64,000 nt of DNA from SM1-73 sp964588305 (GTDB taxonomy: Bacteria > Zixibacteria > MSB-5A5 > SM1-73), in contig CAZPOP010000005.1 in assembly GCA_964588305.1 (NCBI GenBank), positions 71,976 to 135,975 of the forward strand, in the 5' to 3' direction. The translations under genes were made by a program, and so were the position numbers. Position 1 is the stretch's first letter. Every line of letters starts with the position of its first letter. The notes beneath the pieces were generated by a model. The model had not been told where the DNA came from and did no database searches. It worked only from the letters and a program-made list of their open reading frames with translations. This document shows, piece by piece, positions 50,723 to 60,160 of the stretch.

Positions 50723-51107
50723 GATACTATTTTTCTTTTGAGGTTTCTATGGAGTGTCAAGTTTTATGGACTGTTGAATAAGTGTCTTACCAAACCGGTC
50801 AGGCGTCCCCACCCCAGTCCGCATATAGGAGCGAGGGTACAACCCCCGCTCCAACCAGGGGATTGCTTCGTCGCTCCCGCTCCTCGCAATGACCGACGTC
50901 ATCTCATGTCTTTGCGAGCCGAAGGCGAAGCAATCTCATCTCCCTGCAGCTATGTTTCTTACGGAGACCTCTCCCCTACGGGCACTCGTCTGAGAAAAAC
51001 CATGAGCTCTTGTATAGTTCACCTAAAGGTGAACACTCCATATTCTTTCTCTTCAAGAGTGCAAAGCATTCAACAGATTTTTCAGAAGCCTCAGACAGAA
51101 TCGTTTC
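50723..51107. other. Intergenic region with repeats
   Basis: About 385 bases. It holds a decayed hairpin (GGAGTGTCAAG at 50752), GGACTGTTGAAT at 50766, a CAATGACCGACGTCA-type dispersed repeat at about 50880-50940 and the full hairpin at 51017. No credible gene. Confidence 0.5.
51017..51039 (+). repeat. ACTCC-tail hairpin element, copy 16
   Basis: Left arm GTTCACCT, loop AA, perfect right arm, ACTCC. Confidence 0.7.
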
Positions 51108-52628
51108 TTACACTCCATACAATCCACCATATTTGGTCTTGAGATAATCCATCAGGGGACGATGCGACAACGGCTTTCCGGTCACCACTTCCACCAACTT
51201 TTCCGCGCGGTAGCGCTGCCCTCTCTTATGGATGTTTTTTCCCAGCCAGTTTTTCAGGCCGGCGAATTCTCCTTTGGCAAACACGCTATCCAGATCGCCC
51301 AGATCCTGTCTGGCCTGATTGAAAAACTGCGAAGCATACAAGTTCCCCAAGGAATAGGTGGGGAAATAACCGATATATCCGGCACTCCAGTGCACGTCCT
51401 GAAGACAACCCTGGGCATCGTCCGGCGGAGTGATGGTGAAGTAATTCTTGAACTTCTCATTCCAAACGCCGGGAATGTCCTCGGGCTTCAGATCCCCCTT
51501 GAAGAATGCTTGCTCGATTTCAAAACGCAAAAGAATATGCAAGTTGTAGGTTACTTCGTCAGCTTCGACCCGGATAAGTGAGGGTTTGACTTCGTTTATG
51601 CCAAAATAGAAATCGTCCAGCTTGACCTTGCCTAAGGCCTCCGGATAAATCTGTTGGGCCCGGGGTAAGAAGTGCTTCCAGAAAGATTTTGAGCGTCCCA
51701 CCAGGTTTTCGCACATCCTCGACTGGGATTCATGAATTCCCAGTGATACTGCTTCACCTCCCGGCGTGCCGTAACGCGCCGGATCCAACCCCTGTTCGTA
51801 AAGGCCGTGCCCGGCCTCGTGCAGTATGCCAAAAAAAGCTTGTCCAAAATGTTTGGGATTGTAGCGGGTGGTGATGCGGACGTCTCCCGGTCCTATGCCT
51901 ATGCAAAAGGGATGAGCGGTGACGTCCAGCCGTCCCCTCTCAAAATCATAACCTATCGCTAAAGCCGCCTCTTTGCCGAAACTCTCCTGCCGGTCGACAG
52001 GATAGTCCCCCTGCAGAATCGAGGTATCCGGGCGTTTTCCCGAAGCCACGATGGCTGCCACCAGTTCGACTAATTCTTGACGAAATCTTGTGAAGACCTC
52101 GGAGACTTTAGCTATTGTCGCACCCGGCTCAAAATCATCCAGCAAAGCATCGTAAGGATCCTTCTCGTATCCCACCGCCTCGGCCTGATCGTGCTTTAAT
52201 TTGATGATCTTTTTCAGATATGGTAAGAATAAGGAGAAATCTGATTTTTGGCGTGCTTCTACCCAGACGGCGTGGGCAAGGGAGGTGACACGGGTAAGCT
52301 CCTCCACCAAAGATTTCGGAATCTTCACCGTCTTGTCGTAGAAGTGTTTGATTTCCCGGGCGTTCGCCGCTTCAAAAGAATCTTCCCCGCTTGAGTAGGA
52401 ACTTCCTTCCAGTCCTTTGAGAAGATCGCCGATTTCCGGACTGGTGGCCTTATCGTGCACCATGCCAGCGAGAAGCGCCAGTTGATTGGCGCGGTGTTCC
52501 GAACCTCCTTTGGGAAGATAGGTCTTTTCGTCCCATTCCAAGACGGCCATGCTCGACCTCAGAAGGGATGCTTCTCTGTTTAGACTCAAAAGTCTTTCAT
52601 AAGCTCCTTTAGGATCACTTTTCTTCAC
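51108..52628 (-). CDS. M32 metallocarboxypeptidase (Taq/Pfu type)
   Basis: A 506-residue thermostable-type carboxypeptidase that removes C-terminal residues broadly. The zinc site is GILHEAGHGLYEQG (HExxH near residue 270) with the downstream Glu in GIHESQSRMCEN; DVRITTRYN and DVHWSAGYIGYFPTYSLGN are family signatures. Full family length. GTG start with AAGGAGG 6 bases upstream. Cytoplasmic. Same direction as its neighbours but with no coupled partner. Confidence 0.94.
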   Translation of the reverse strand: MKKSDPKGAYERLLSLNREASLLRSSMAVLEWDEKTYLPKGGSEHRANQLALLAGMVHDKATSPEIGDLLKGLEGSSYSSGEDSFEAANAREIKHFYDKTVKIPKSLVEELTRVTSLAHAVWVEARQKSDFSLFLPYLKKIIKLKHDQAEAVGYEKDPYDALLDDFEPGATIAKVSEVFTRFRQELVELVAAIVASGKRPDTSILQGDYPVDRQESFGKEAALAIGYDFERGRLDVTAHPFCIGIGPGDVRITTRYNPKHFGQAFFGILHEAGHGLYEQGLDPARYGTPGGEAVSLGIHESQSRMCENLVGRSKSFWKHFLPRAQQIYPEALGKVKLDDFYFGINEVKPSLIRVEADEVTYNLHILLRFEIEQAFFKGDLKPEDIPGVWNEKFKNYFTITPPDDAQGCLQDVHWSAGYIGYFPTYSLGNLYASQFFNQARQDLGDLDSVFAKGEFAGLKNWLGKNIHKRGQRYRAEKLVEVVTGKPLSHRPLMDYLKTKYGGLYGV

Positions 52629-52690
52629 CGTCGGCCTCCTTATTTTTGGGTTTTTGTTCTCTCCAAACCAAGGTTAAGCACTCATGTGTT

Positions 52691-54613
52691 TCAAAAAGAG
52701 GTCATCACTTGAACGAAGCTTTCCATCCAGAAAAAATATTGACTGCAAAGTCTGAAGATGGCCGAATCCTGGGATTTCTTGGTCAGGCTATTATTGTTCA
52801 CGTTGATGTCCAAAGCTATCTTGTTTTCCGGGTCAATTGTGGCACATTCTATCTCTGATTTGGTTTCCAATACTAACCTGTGCCATCCTTCTTTTCCGTC
52901 CCAAATCCTTTCTATCTTTTCCCCATCCTCCAGCTCGACTGAAACCTCAACGGGGATCTTCACCTCTCCTGTTCTTTTGACCAGAACCTCAGTGTCGTAA
53001 ATTTGCTGTTGGCCCTCTTTTTCTTTAGGTTTGCTCTCTATGCGCGCCACCTGATAGTCGCAAACCCCGGTTCCGAAAAGGAATTGAGAGAAGAATGGAT
53101 TTAGGTCTTCTCCGCTAATTTCGGTGGCAAGTCGGATAAGATCTTCCGTTTTAGGATGTTTGAATTTGTATCTTCGGAAATATGTCTTCACAAACTCTTT
53201 CATCTTTTCCTCACCCAACAGATTCTCCAAGGTCTGAAGGAGGAGCGAGGCTTTATAATAAACGTTCGACCGATAACTTAAGAAATCCTGGAACTCCCAC
53301 GAATTCTTCACCGTTATGTCGCTTCGCGGATCCAGCAGGTAGCCTAACTTGGCCATATCTTTTTCTCCAATCCGTATTCCCCACAGATCAACCAGATTGG
53401 CGTCCGGGCCAAATCTTTCCTGCAAAGTCTTCCTTTCGGAATAGACCGCAAATCCTTCATCCAGCCAGGCTTCCTCGAATTCATTGGTGGCTACCATCCC
53501 ATACCACCATTGGTGAGCGATCTCGTGAAAGATCACCATCTCATCCACTCTTACTCTACTGGTAGATAGCCTGGACGGCCAAATTGTGATAAACATGGGA
53601 TATTCCATGGCTCCACCGCCGTAACCCAGGCGGGCATCTGCCATCACCAATTTCTTATAATGATAATCTCCAAAAGCAGAATTATAATATTTCAGACAGA
53701 ATTCGGCGGCATCCAAAACCCTTTTCACTTTTTTCTCGTGCTCAGGCTGGCAGAGGAAGACCACTTCTATTCCATCCACCGTTCTTTTGGCGGTAAGATA
53801 ATCGGGATCTGCTGCCCAGGCAAAATCGTGTACATCCTCGGCATGATAGATCAACGTCTTCGTGGAATCGACGTTTATTCTCTCTTCCTGCAGATATCCG
53901 GTGGCACCCACCACATACTCCAAAGGAAGAGTGATGGAAACATCATAGACTCCGAAGTCGGCGAAGAATTCGGATTGGGCATGGTACTGGTGGACATTCC
54001 AGCGTCCGTCCTGTTCCAAAACGGCCATCTTCGGGAACCATTGACCTATCACAAAATTGTTGCCGGAATGGCCCATCCGGACCAGGAGTTGGGGAAGTTT
54101 CACCACAAAACCGATTTCCAACCTTATCGTGTTTCCCGGAGACAATGGCTCAGGGAGCGGCACCTTCATTATGGTCTCATCGATGATCCTCTCACCGGTC
54201 AGATCATGCCCGGAAGCTAAGCCGATTCTGTTGATTTCCATATAACCCCGGTGTTCTTCTTTGGTCTTGACTCTGTCAGGGAAGAGAGATTCCTTCATAA
54301 ACGTGGTGGTGTCGCTTTCGAAGGCATTGGGATAAAGATGGAGAAAGAGGGTATCCACACTTTTTTCAGAGGTATTCTTGAAGGTCAAAATCTCCTGGCC
54401 AAGAAGCTTCTTGTTCTCTGTGTCCAGCTTGACTTTTATATCATAAGAGGCGATCCAAGGGGCGTGATCTTCGGAAGAAAAGGAGTAAGAAAACGAAAGA
54501 AGAAACAAGGAGAAAACCGTCAGAATAGTCGTGCAACAGTGGATCCGTGATCTTTTCGTGGAATTTGACTTGACCAACCCGAGGGAACTTCTGAACTGGC
54601 TTTTCGATTTCAT
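52691..54613 (-). CDS. M1-family aminopeptidase, exported
   Basis: A 640-residue gluzincin aminopeptidase. A basic N-terminus and hydrophobic segment (residues 25-46) form an export signal. The M1 N-terminal beta domain (LDTENKKLLGQEILTFKN) precedes the catalytic domain: GGAMEYPMFI replaces the GAMEN exopeptidase motif, HEIAHQWWYGM (about residue 370) and DEGFAVYSERK give the zinc site. A short C-terminal domain with Ig-like strands follows. GGAMEY instead of GAMEN suggests changed N-terminal recognition. The extreme C-terminus (SAIFRLCSQYFFWMES) looks unrelated to the family. Confidence 0.88.
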   Translation of the reverse strand: MKSKSQFRSSLGLVKSNSTKRSRIHCCTTILTVFSLFLLSFSYSFSSEDHAPWIASYDIKVKLDTENKKLLGQEILTFKNTSEKSVDTLFLHLYPNAFESDTTTFMKESLFPDRVKTKEEHRGYMEINRIGLASGHDLTGERIIDETIMKVPLPEPLSPGNTIRLEIGFVVKLPQLLVRMGHSGNNFVIGQWFPKMAVLEQDGRWNVHQYHAQSEFFADFGVYDVSITLPLEYVVGATGYLQEERINVDSTKTLIYHAEDVHDFAWAADPDYLTAKRTVDGIEVVFLCQPEHEKKVKRVLDAAEFCLKYYNSAFGDYHYKKLVMADARLGYGGGAMEYPMFITIWPSRLSTSRVRVDEMVIFHEIAHQWWYGMVATNEFEEAWLDEGFAVYSERKTLQERFGPDANLVDLWGIRIGEKDMAKLGYLLDPRSDITVKNSWEFQDFLSYRSNVYYKASLLLQTLENLLGEEKMKEFVKTYFRRYKFKHPKTEDLIRLATEISGEDLNPFFSQFLFGTGVCDYQVARIESKPKEKEGQQQIYDTEVLVKRTGEVKIPVEVSVELEDGEKIERIWDGKEGWHRLVLETKSEIECATIDPENKIALDINVNNNSLTKKSQDSAIFRLCSQYFFWMESFVQVMTSF

Positions 54614-54742
54614 CCCGTCGCCACTTATTCGTTGACAGTGAGGCTGGGCGGTAAGGCTCTGCCTGTGACTAGTGAAAAAGTATTCCGGGAATCAGGCGGT
54701 GTGAAAATCTCTATCTGTAAGAGAAAGGCTGCATTCTACGGA

Positions 54743-55504
54743 TCAAACCTTCTTCACATAATTCTTCAGAGTCCCGATGTTTTCGATAGACACCTCAACC
54801 GTATCCCCCGGCTTCATCGGTCCCACTCCTGCGGGCGTCCCGGTAGAGATCACGTCTCCGGGGAGCAGGGTCATAACCTGGGATACCAAACTGACAATTC
54901 TTTCCACACTGAATATCATCTGGTTGGTGTTGGACGATTGACGCGGCTTGCCGTTCACGTAAGATTCAATCCTGGTATTGTCCAGATCGATCTTTTCGAC
55001 TATGACCGGTCCCAGGGGGCAGAAGCTGTCAAAAGATTTGGCCCTGGTCCATTGCACGTCCTTCTTCTGAAGATCCCGGGCCGTAACGTCGTTTAAACAG
55101 GTAAATCCTAAGATATGGTCCGAAACCGAGGAGGGTGTAAGGTTCTTGCATCTGTCCTTGATCACCACTGCCAGCTCCGCTTCAAAATCCAGCCTTTTCA
55201 CACCATCGGGATAGGAAATGACCTCCTCCGGCCCGATAACCGAGGTCGAGGGCTTCATAAAAAGAACCGGCTCCTCCGGCACTGCCTTGGCAGACTGGCT
55301 CTCTTTTACGTGATCTATATAATTCAGTCCCACCAGGATTATTTTGGACGGCTGGCAGGGAGCCAGAAGTCTTACCTTATCCGGCTCATAGCCCTCCTGA
55401 CTAATTTGGAACTCACCGAAAAAGTCCCCGGTGATGGGATAGATCCTTTGGTCAACTATTCCATAAGAAGTCGTTGCATTATGCAGGAAACGGGCGAATT
55501 TCAT
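54743..55504 (-). CDS. Fumarylacetoacetate hydrolase-family protein
   Basis: A 253-residue FAH-fold enzyme. KIILVGLNYIDHVKES, PEEPVLFMKPSTSVIG, LDFEAELAVVIKDR (metal-binding Glu pair), GFTCLNDVTARDLQ and STGTPAGVGPMKPGD are typical of the 2-oxo-hepta-3-ene-dioate isomerase / oxaloacetate decarboxylase / acylpyruvase group. Metal-dependent C-C cleavage or decarboxylation of a 1,3-dicarbonyl acid is the expected chemistry; the substrate is unknown. No pathway partners are adjacent. Confidence 0.88.
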   Translation of the reverse strand: MKFARFLHNATTSYGIVDQRIYPITGDFFGEFQISQEGYEPDKVRLLAPCQPSKIILVGLNYIDHVKESQSAKAVPEEPVLFMKPSTSVIGPEEVISYPDGVKRLDFEAELAVVIKDRCKNLTPSSVSDHILGFTCLNDVTARDLQKKDVQWTRAKSFDSFCPLGPVIVEKIDLDNTRIESYVNGKPRQSSNTNQMIFSVERIVSLVSQVMTLLPGDVISTGTPAGVGPMKPGDTVEVSIENIGTLKNYVKKV

Positions 55505-55583
55505 ACGGTCAAAAATTCTCTTTTACGATGAAGGAGGGATCGGCAGAGCAGGCTTTCTGGGTCTGGAATTTCATTTGTCATTT

Positions 55584-56585
55584 TCAGACAGCTTCTTGAT
55601 CCTTTTTGTTCATCAAAACCAGAATATGCTCTTCTACCGAGGAAGCCGTGGATAGAGGATTGTAGCCTCCTTCCAAGACCGAGACCAGCCGGTCCTCACA
55701 GCACTCGGCTGCCAATCTGGTAACCACCTGGGTCATCCTGCTGTACCCCACCTCGGAGAGATCGATTTGGGCCAAGGGATCATCCTTATGGCCGTCAAAA
55801 CCCGCGGAGATGAAGAGGAAATCCGGATCGTATTTGCGAGCCAACGGATAAAGTATGTTCTCGAAAGCCTCGATATACTCCACGTCACCGCTTCCCGCAT
55901 ACATGGGCAGATTGAAGGTAAACCCCTCGCCCTCCCCCTCCCCCACCTCGTTTTCGCCTCCGGAACCAGGATAGAAAGGGAATTGATGCACGCTGATGTA
56001 AAATACGGACGGATCCGTCCAAAAGATTTTTTGAGTGCCGTTGCCGTGATGTACATCCCAGTCTATGATCATAGCCTTTTTGATCCCGTACTTGTTTTGC
56101 ACGTACCTGCAGGCAATAGCCAAATTGTTGAAGATACAAAAACCCATAGCTTTATCTCTTTCCGCATGGTGTCCGGGAGGTCTTACGGCACAGAACGCAT
56201 TTTTGACCTTTTTCTCCATCACCGCATCTACCGCCGCCATCACCCCTCCTGCGGCTAACAAGGCTATGCCATAAGATTCTGGACCCACCCGGGTATCCGG
56301 GTCCAACATGGCTCCCCCCCGTTCACACACCTCCTCCACCATTTTGATGTATTCGGGAGCGTGCACCTTCTCCAGCCATTTGATAGAGGGAACACAAGGC
56401 CCCACCCTTTTGAGTTTGGACAGAAGCCCACCTTTCTCCAGGTGCTCCACCAGCCGGGAAAGCCTCTCACTGCTCTCCGGGTGATTCTGACCGGAGTCGT
56501 GCTTCAGGTAATCCGGATGGTAGATGAGGCCTGTGGGCAGACCTTTGCAATTTTTCTTGTTCTCTTTTTTCTTGTTGCCTCGCAT
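55584..56585 (-). CDS. Histone deacetylase-family (class II-type) amidohydrolase
   Basis: A 333-residue zinc amidohydrolase related to AcuC, acetylpolyamine hydrolase and class II HDACs. The active site reads RPPGHHAE (His-His), MIIDWDVHHGNGTQ (zinc Asp and His), FLFISAGFDGHKDDPLA (second zinc Asp) and LEGGYNP. A Lys-rich start of 14 residues precedes the domain. Likely removes acetyl groups from polyamines or protein lysines. A 10-residue EVGEGEGEGF Gly/Glu repeat near residue 215 is unusual in its purity, though GEG motifs occur in the family. Confidence 0.92.
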   Translation of the reverse strand: MRGNKKKENKKNCKGLPTGLIYHPDYLKHDSGQNHPESSERLSRLVEHLEKGGLLSKLKRVGPCVPSIKWLEKVHAPEYIKMVEEVCERGGAMLDPDTRVGPESYGIALLAAGGVMAAVDAVMEKKVKNAFCAVRPPGHHAERDKAMGFCIFNNLAIACRYVQNKYGIKKAMIIDWDVHHGNGTQKIFWTDPSVFYISVHQFPFYPGSGGENEVGEGEGEGFTFNLPMYAGSGDVEYIEAFENILYPLARKYDPDFLFISAGFDGHKDDPLAQIDLSEVGYSRMTQVVTRLAAECCEDRLVSVLEGGYNPLSTASSVEEHILVLMNKKDQEAV

Positions 56586-56761
56586 TTCCTCTTTTTCCTT
56601 TTCCAGATTCTTTCCGTTCTCCGAGATTAATCAGACGCTAGGGTAGCTCAAGTCTGCCCCGACGGCAATCCATCAGAGCTATCTTTGAGCAAAGGCTCTC
56701 ACCTGCGCCCGTTTCTTGTTCGCTTTTCTTCTACGGAAAATCTCCACAGCTCAAAAGCCCT

Positions 56762-59467
56762 TCACCTTCCTCCCCTTATCACTCCCGCAGCCAGCCTTTT
56801 TTTGTCGAAATATTTGCCGGCAGCATCTCTTACTTGTTCTGCCGTCACCTGATTGATCTTTTCGGGATATTTCTCCACCTCTTCCATTCCTCTGCCCAGG
56901 AGCTCGGCTTTGGCGTATTGTTTCACCAGAGCAGAATTGGTCTCCAGATATATCTGATACATCCCGCCGATGTATCTCTTGGCGGTCTCAAGCTCATCCT
57001 CGTCCACCAAAGCGGTCTTAAACTTCGAGAATTCCTTCAATAGACCTTCTCTTGCCGCCTTCTCTTTTTCGGGAGAGGTGGCAATATAGGCGTAAAAGAC
57101 TCCGGCCTTGCCCCAGGAATCGTTATGCCCATAAACGCTATAAGCTAAGCTCCTTTTCTCTCTGAGTTCGTGGAAGAATCTCCCTCCCGTTCCCGAGGCC
57201 ACGGACTGAAGGACCTTAAGCGGATAAAGATCGTCGTCTTGATAGGGACAGGTGATAAACCCCAAAGCCTGGGCAGTCTGGGCCTTGGCTCGATCTTCTG
57301 CCAGTATGCTTTCCCTGTCGCCTTTCTTAGCCTCAGCTATCTGAGCAGTCGGGATCACACCTTTCTCGAAATCACCCAACTCCCTGTTCAGTTCCTCTTT
57401 CAATCTCTGGGAATCAAAATCTCCTACTGCCACAATTAACATATTGTCGGCAACGACGAATCTATTATGCCAACCTGTCACGTCTTCCCGGCTTAATCCA
57501 TTCAAGGCTTTGGGTTCTCCCAAACCGTTCAAACCATAGGGGTGATGGAGAAAGATAGATCGGTAGAAAAGATCGACCGGATAATCTCTCATGTTGTCTT
57601 TGTTCTTCTGGATCTCCGCCAAAAGGATAGTTCTCTCCTTTTCCAACTCCTGCTGCTCGAAGATTGGATTCTGAATCACGTCCGAAACTATGCTCAAGCC
57701 GTCGGTCAGATTCTCGGACAGAAGCCTCATTCCGTAACCGAAGTAGTCGGCGCTTGTCTGCAGCTGAATGGAACCTCCCAACATCTCCATTAAATTGGAG
57801 ATCTCATACGCGCTTTTGCTTTGCGTTCCTTTCAGACTGGTTCTTAAGGTAAGCTGGGTTATGCCACAATTATCCTCGTCTTCATACACCTGCCCTCCCT
57901 CAAAATAAATTCCCAGAGAGACCAAGGGCAAGAGGTGATTTTCTTTGGCGACCAGAGTCGCCCCGCAAGAGAGTTTTTCTTTCCTGGCTGCCGTTTTTGC
58001 AGTGGGAATTCCACCTTTCTTTTTTCCCGATCTAACGAACGCCAATTCCTCCCCTTCCAGCATCTCCACTCCCTTGGTCAGGCTTTCCTCAATTGCATCC
58101 CTTATCAGCGTACCTGTTATCTTCTCCTCAAAGTCCCGGTTGGGCCTGTATTCCAACAGGCTTGCGTGGTCCAAAGTCAAATATAAAGATACCACTCTCC
58201 TTATATCCTCCTTGGTCACCTTCTCCACATTTTCCAGATACTTGTCGGCTAACCGATAGTCACCATACGACTCGAAAAAGGCCAAATTCTCCGCGTAACC
58301 CGCAGCAGTTTCAATGGAGGAGAGATGTGAGAATTTTATGACGTTTTTGGCTTTGGTCAGCTCGAAGTCGGAGACATCCGAGGTCTTCAACCTTTCGATC
58401 TCCCCGAAGATTGCAGCCTCCGCATCAAGAAGATCTCCTGCTTCAAGCTCTGCTTCGATCATGAGGACGCCCACGTCTTTCAAACCGAAAGCTTCACATT
58501 CGATGGAACTGACCAGTCTTTCCCTTTCCTTCAGAACCTGACTGAGCCGGGAGCTTCGTCCGTGTCCCAAAATGTGGGATAACACGTCCAAAGCAAAGAA
58601 ATCCTGATCCAGCTTTGCCGGGATATGGAATCCGATCTTAAGATAAGTCTGGGTGATGTCTCCTTTCATCTGGAGATATCTGAATTCCCTTTGATCGGGC
58701 TCTGTCGGAACGGGTCTCTTCTCCGTCTCTTCCGTTCCGAAATCGCCGTAGTACTTCTCCACCATCTTCAGAATCTCGTCGGTTTCGATGTCTCCCACGA
58801 TGGAGAGGATGATGTTGTCGGGTCGATAAAAACCAAGGTAATGGCTCTCCAAATCCTTCTTGCTGAAGTTGGCGTTCTGTTCCTCTGTTCCCATTCTCCA
58901 TCTTCTGATGGGATGCTTCTGGAAGGCCAGTTCCATCAGCTTCTCCCAGGCCAGAGCGTCTGGACGATCCAGCTTTCTTTTGACCTCCTGGATCACCACC
59001 TTCTTCTCTTTCTCCAACTCTGCCGAATCGATAACCGAGTTGAGCAGGGCATCGGATTGAAGCTCCAGTCCTTCTTCTGCAAACCTTTGGGGAATCACGG
59101 TGTAGTAATGAGTATATTCGTAAATGGTTCCTCCGTTGAGATACCCTCCCAGATTTCTGGTCTGGTCTCTTAGCTCTCCCACTTTTCTCTTCTTGGTTCC
59201 CTTGAAAAACATGTGCTCCAGAAGATGCGATATACCGGTCAAACTGTCGGGCTCGTTAAAATAGCCAACATTCACCCAGGTGTTGATGGCAACCACCGGG
59301 GCGGAACGGGTTTCTTTGACCAAAACCGTCATTCCGTTATCCAACACCACCCTGGTCACATCTTGTTCGCTCATACTCTGACACCCCAAGAGAAGAATAA
59401 GAACAAAAAAGGGAACGATTGTTTTCACGCGCAAAAGCAAAGTCCTTCTGACTGTTGTCCAACCCAT
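56762..59467 (-). CDS. M16 zinc peptidase, duplicated form, lipoprotein
   Basis: A 901-residue pitrilysin-type protein of two M16 units in one chain. The signal ends LILLLGCQSM, a lipobox (Cys29). The first half has the inverted zinc site HLLEHMFFKG (HxxEH about residue 83) with the distal Glu in VVIQEVKRKL. The second half (from about residue 495) lacks HxxEH and carries the substrate-closing R/Y region (HELREKRSLAYSVYGH), as usual. Probably degrades peptides in the periplasm. A promoter lies close to the ATG and no Shine-Dalgarno is visible. Confidence 0.9.
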   Translation of the reverse strand: MGWTTVRRTLLLRVKTIVPFFVLILLLGCQSMSEQDVTRVVLDNGMTVLVKETRSAPVVAINTWVNVGYFNEPDSLTGISHLLEHMFFKGTKKRKVGELRDQTRNLGGYLNGGTIYEYTHYYTVIPQRFAEEGLELQSDALLNSVIDSAELEKEKKVVIQEVKRKLDRPDALAWEKLMELAFQKHPIRRWRMGTEEQNANFSKKDLESHYLGFYRPDNIILSIVGDIETDEILKMVEKYYGDFGTEETEKRPVPTEPDQREFRYLQMKGDITQTYLKIGFHIPAKLDQDFFALDVLSHILGHGRSSRLSQVLKERERLVSSIECEAFGLKDVGVLMIEAELEAGDLLDAEAAIFGEIERLKTSDVSDFELTKAKNVIKFSHLSSIETAAGYAENLAFFESYGDYRLADKYLENVEKVTKEDIRRVVSLYLTLDHASLLEYRPNRDFEEKITGTLIRDAIEESLTKGVEMLEGEELAFVRSGKKKGGIPTAKTAARKEKLSCGATLVAKENHLLPLVSLGIYFEGGQVYEDEDNCGITQLTLRTSLKGTQSKSAYEISNLMEMLGGSIQLQTSADYFGYGMRLLSENLTDGLSIVSDVIQNPIFEQQELEKERTILLAEIQKNKDNMRDYPVDLFYRSIFLHHPYGLNGLGEPKALNGLSREDVTGWHNRFVVADNMLIVAVGDFDSQRLKEELNRELGDFEKGVIPTAQIAEAKKGDRESILAEDRAKAQTAQALGFITCPYQDDDLYPLKVLQSVASGTGGRFFHELREKRSLAYSVYGHNDSWGKAGVFYAYIATSPEKEKAAREGLLKEFSKFKTALVDEDELETAKRYIGGMYQIYLETNSALVKQYAKAELLGRGMEEVEKYPEKINQVTAEQVRDAAGKYFDKKRLAAGVIRGGR

Positions 59468-59482
59468 AACACAGATTTACAC

Positions 59483-59512
59483 CTAATAAACAGGTTTTTA
59501 TTGGGGTGTCAA
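59483..59512 (-). promoter_or_regulatory. Promoter of the M16 gene
   Basis: Minus strand: TTGACA (59507-59512), 18-base spacer, TATTAG (59483-59488). The -10 ends 15 bases before ATG, so the leader is about 8-9 bases. Confidence 0.5.
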
Positions 59513-60080
59513 GCAATTTAGGAAGGAGATTTTCAAAAAACCGAATTGGCCCGCCTGTGCGCCCAGGAAAGCTCTTGCTTGAGGGCCAACCTCCCGTTCG
59601 GGCTGGAATTCTTAGGTGAGGGCTTGCTGTGACCTCATCTCCATGTCCCGGCAAACGAAGCGGGGATTCTCGCGCTGATCTGCCCAGCATATAAAAAATA
59701 TGGCCGAAGCTCTTTCGCACAGTGGAGACTGAGCGCTGCAGGTGGCGGGTGTTCCATTTCCAGGTTGACAAAGAACACCAATAGGGAACAGGGTGTGGCG
59801 CTGCCCCAACGAGTGGGGCCCGGGGCAATGAGGCATGGATAGGGATTTTGTCCAACGGACCTCCATAGGCCTCGCCGCAAGGCGTAGGGTAAGTGTGCGT
59901 TTTGTTCCTGGAGCTAACAGGCGCAGTGTCTTGAAGATGCACGATTGTGGTCAGCCCGCGTATCAGCCCTTTCCCCGATTCCAGAATATTTCACCGTTGA
60001 CAAAAATTGACAGGGTCTATAATTGGATTAGTATTGAAAAACATGAGTGCCTGTAACGCGGGCAGAAACCATCTTGGTCT
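59513..60080. other. Long unexplained region at the strand switch
   Basis: About 570 bases between the minus-strand M16 gene and the plus-strand propeller array. Overlapping minus-strand ORFs exist, but none has a ribosome site or domain. Two TTGACA motifs (59997 and 60006) and a perfect TATAAT (60018-60023) lie on the plus strand; the spacing from the first is 15 bases. GC is higher than in the flanks. I could not match it to tmRNA, SRP RNA or RNase P RNA. Confidence 0.45.
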
Positions 60081-60110
60081 TTGACAAGGAGATGATTATA
60101 TTATTATAAA
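60081..60110 (+). promoter_or_regulatory. Promoter of the propeller array
   Basis: TTGACA (60081-60086), 18-base spacer, TATAAA (60105-60110), in AT-rich DNA 51 bases before the first start codon. Confidence 0.55.
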
Positions 60111-60160
60111 TATTGAAAAGTTCCAAAAATTCTAAACCAAATAACCAAGGAAGAAGTAAG

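Noticed and set aside
59337..59942. Minus-strand ORF of 201 codons upstream of M16
   Set aside because: It overlaps the M16 start and promoter, has no ribosome site and no recognisable domain; other frames are equally open.
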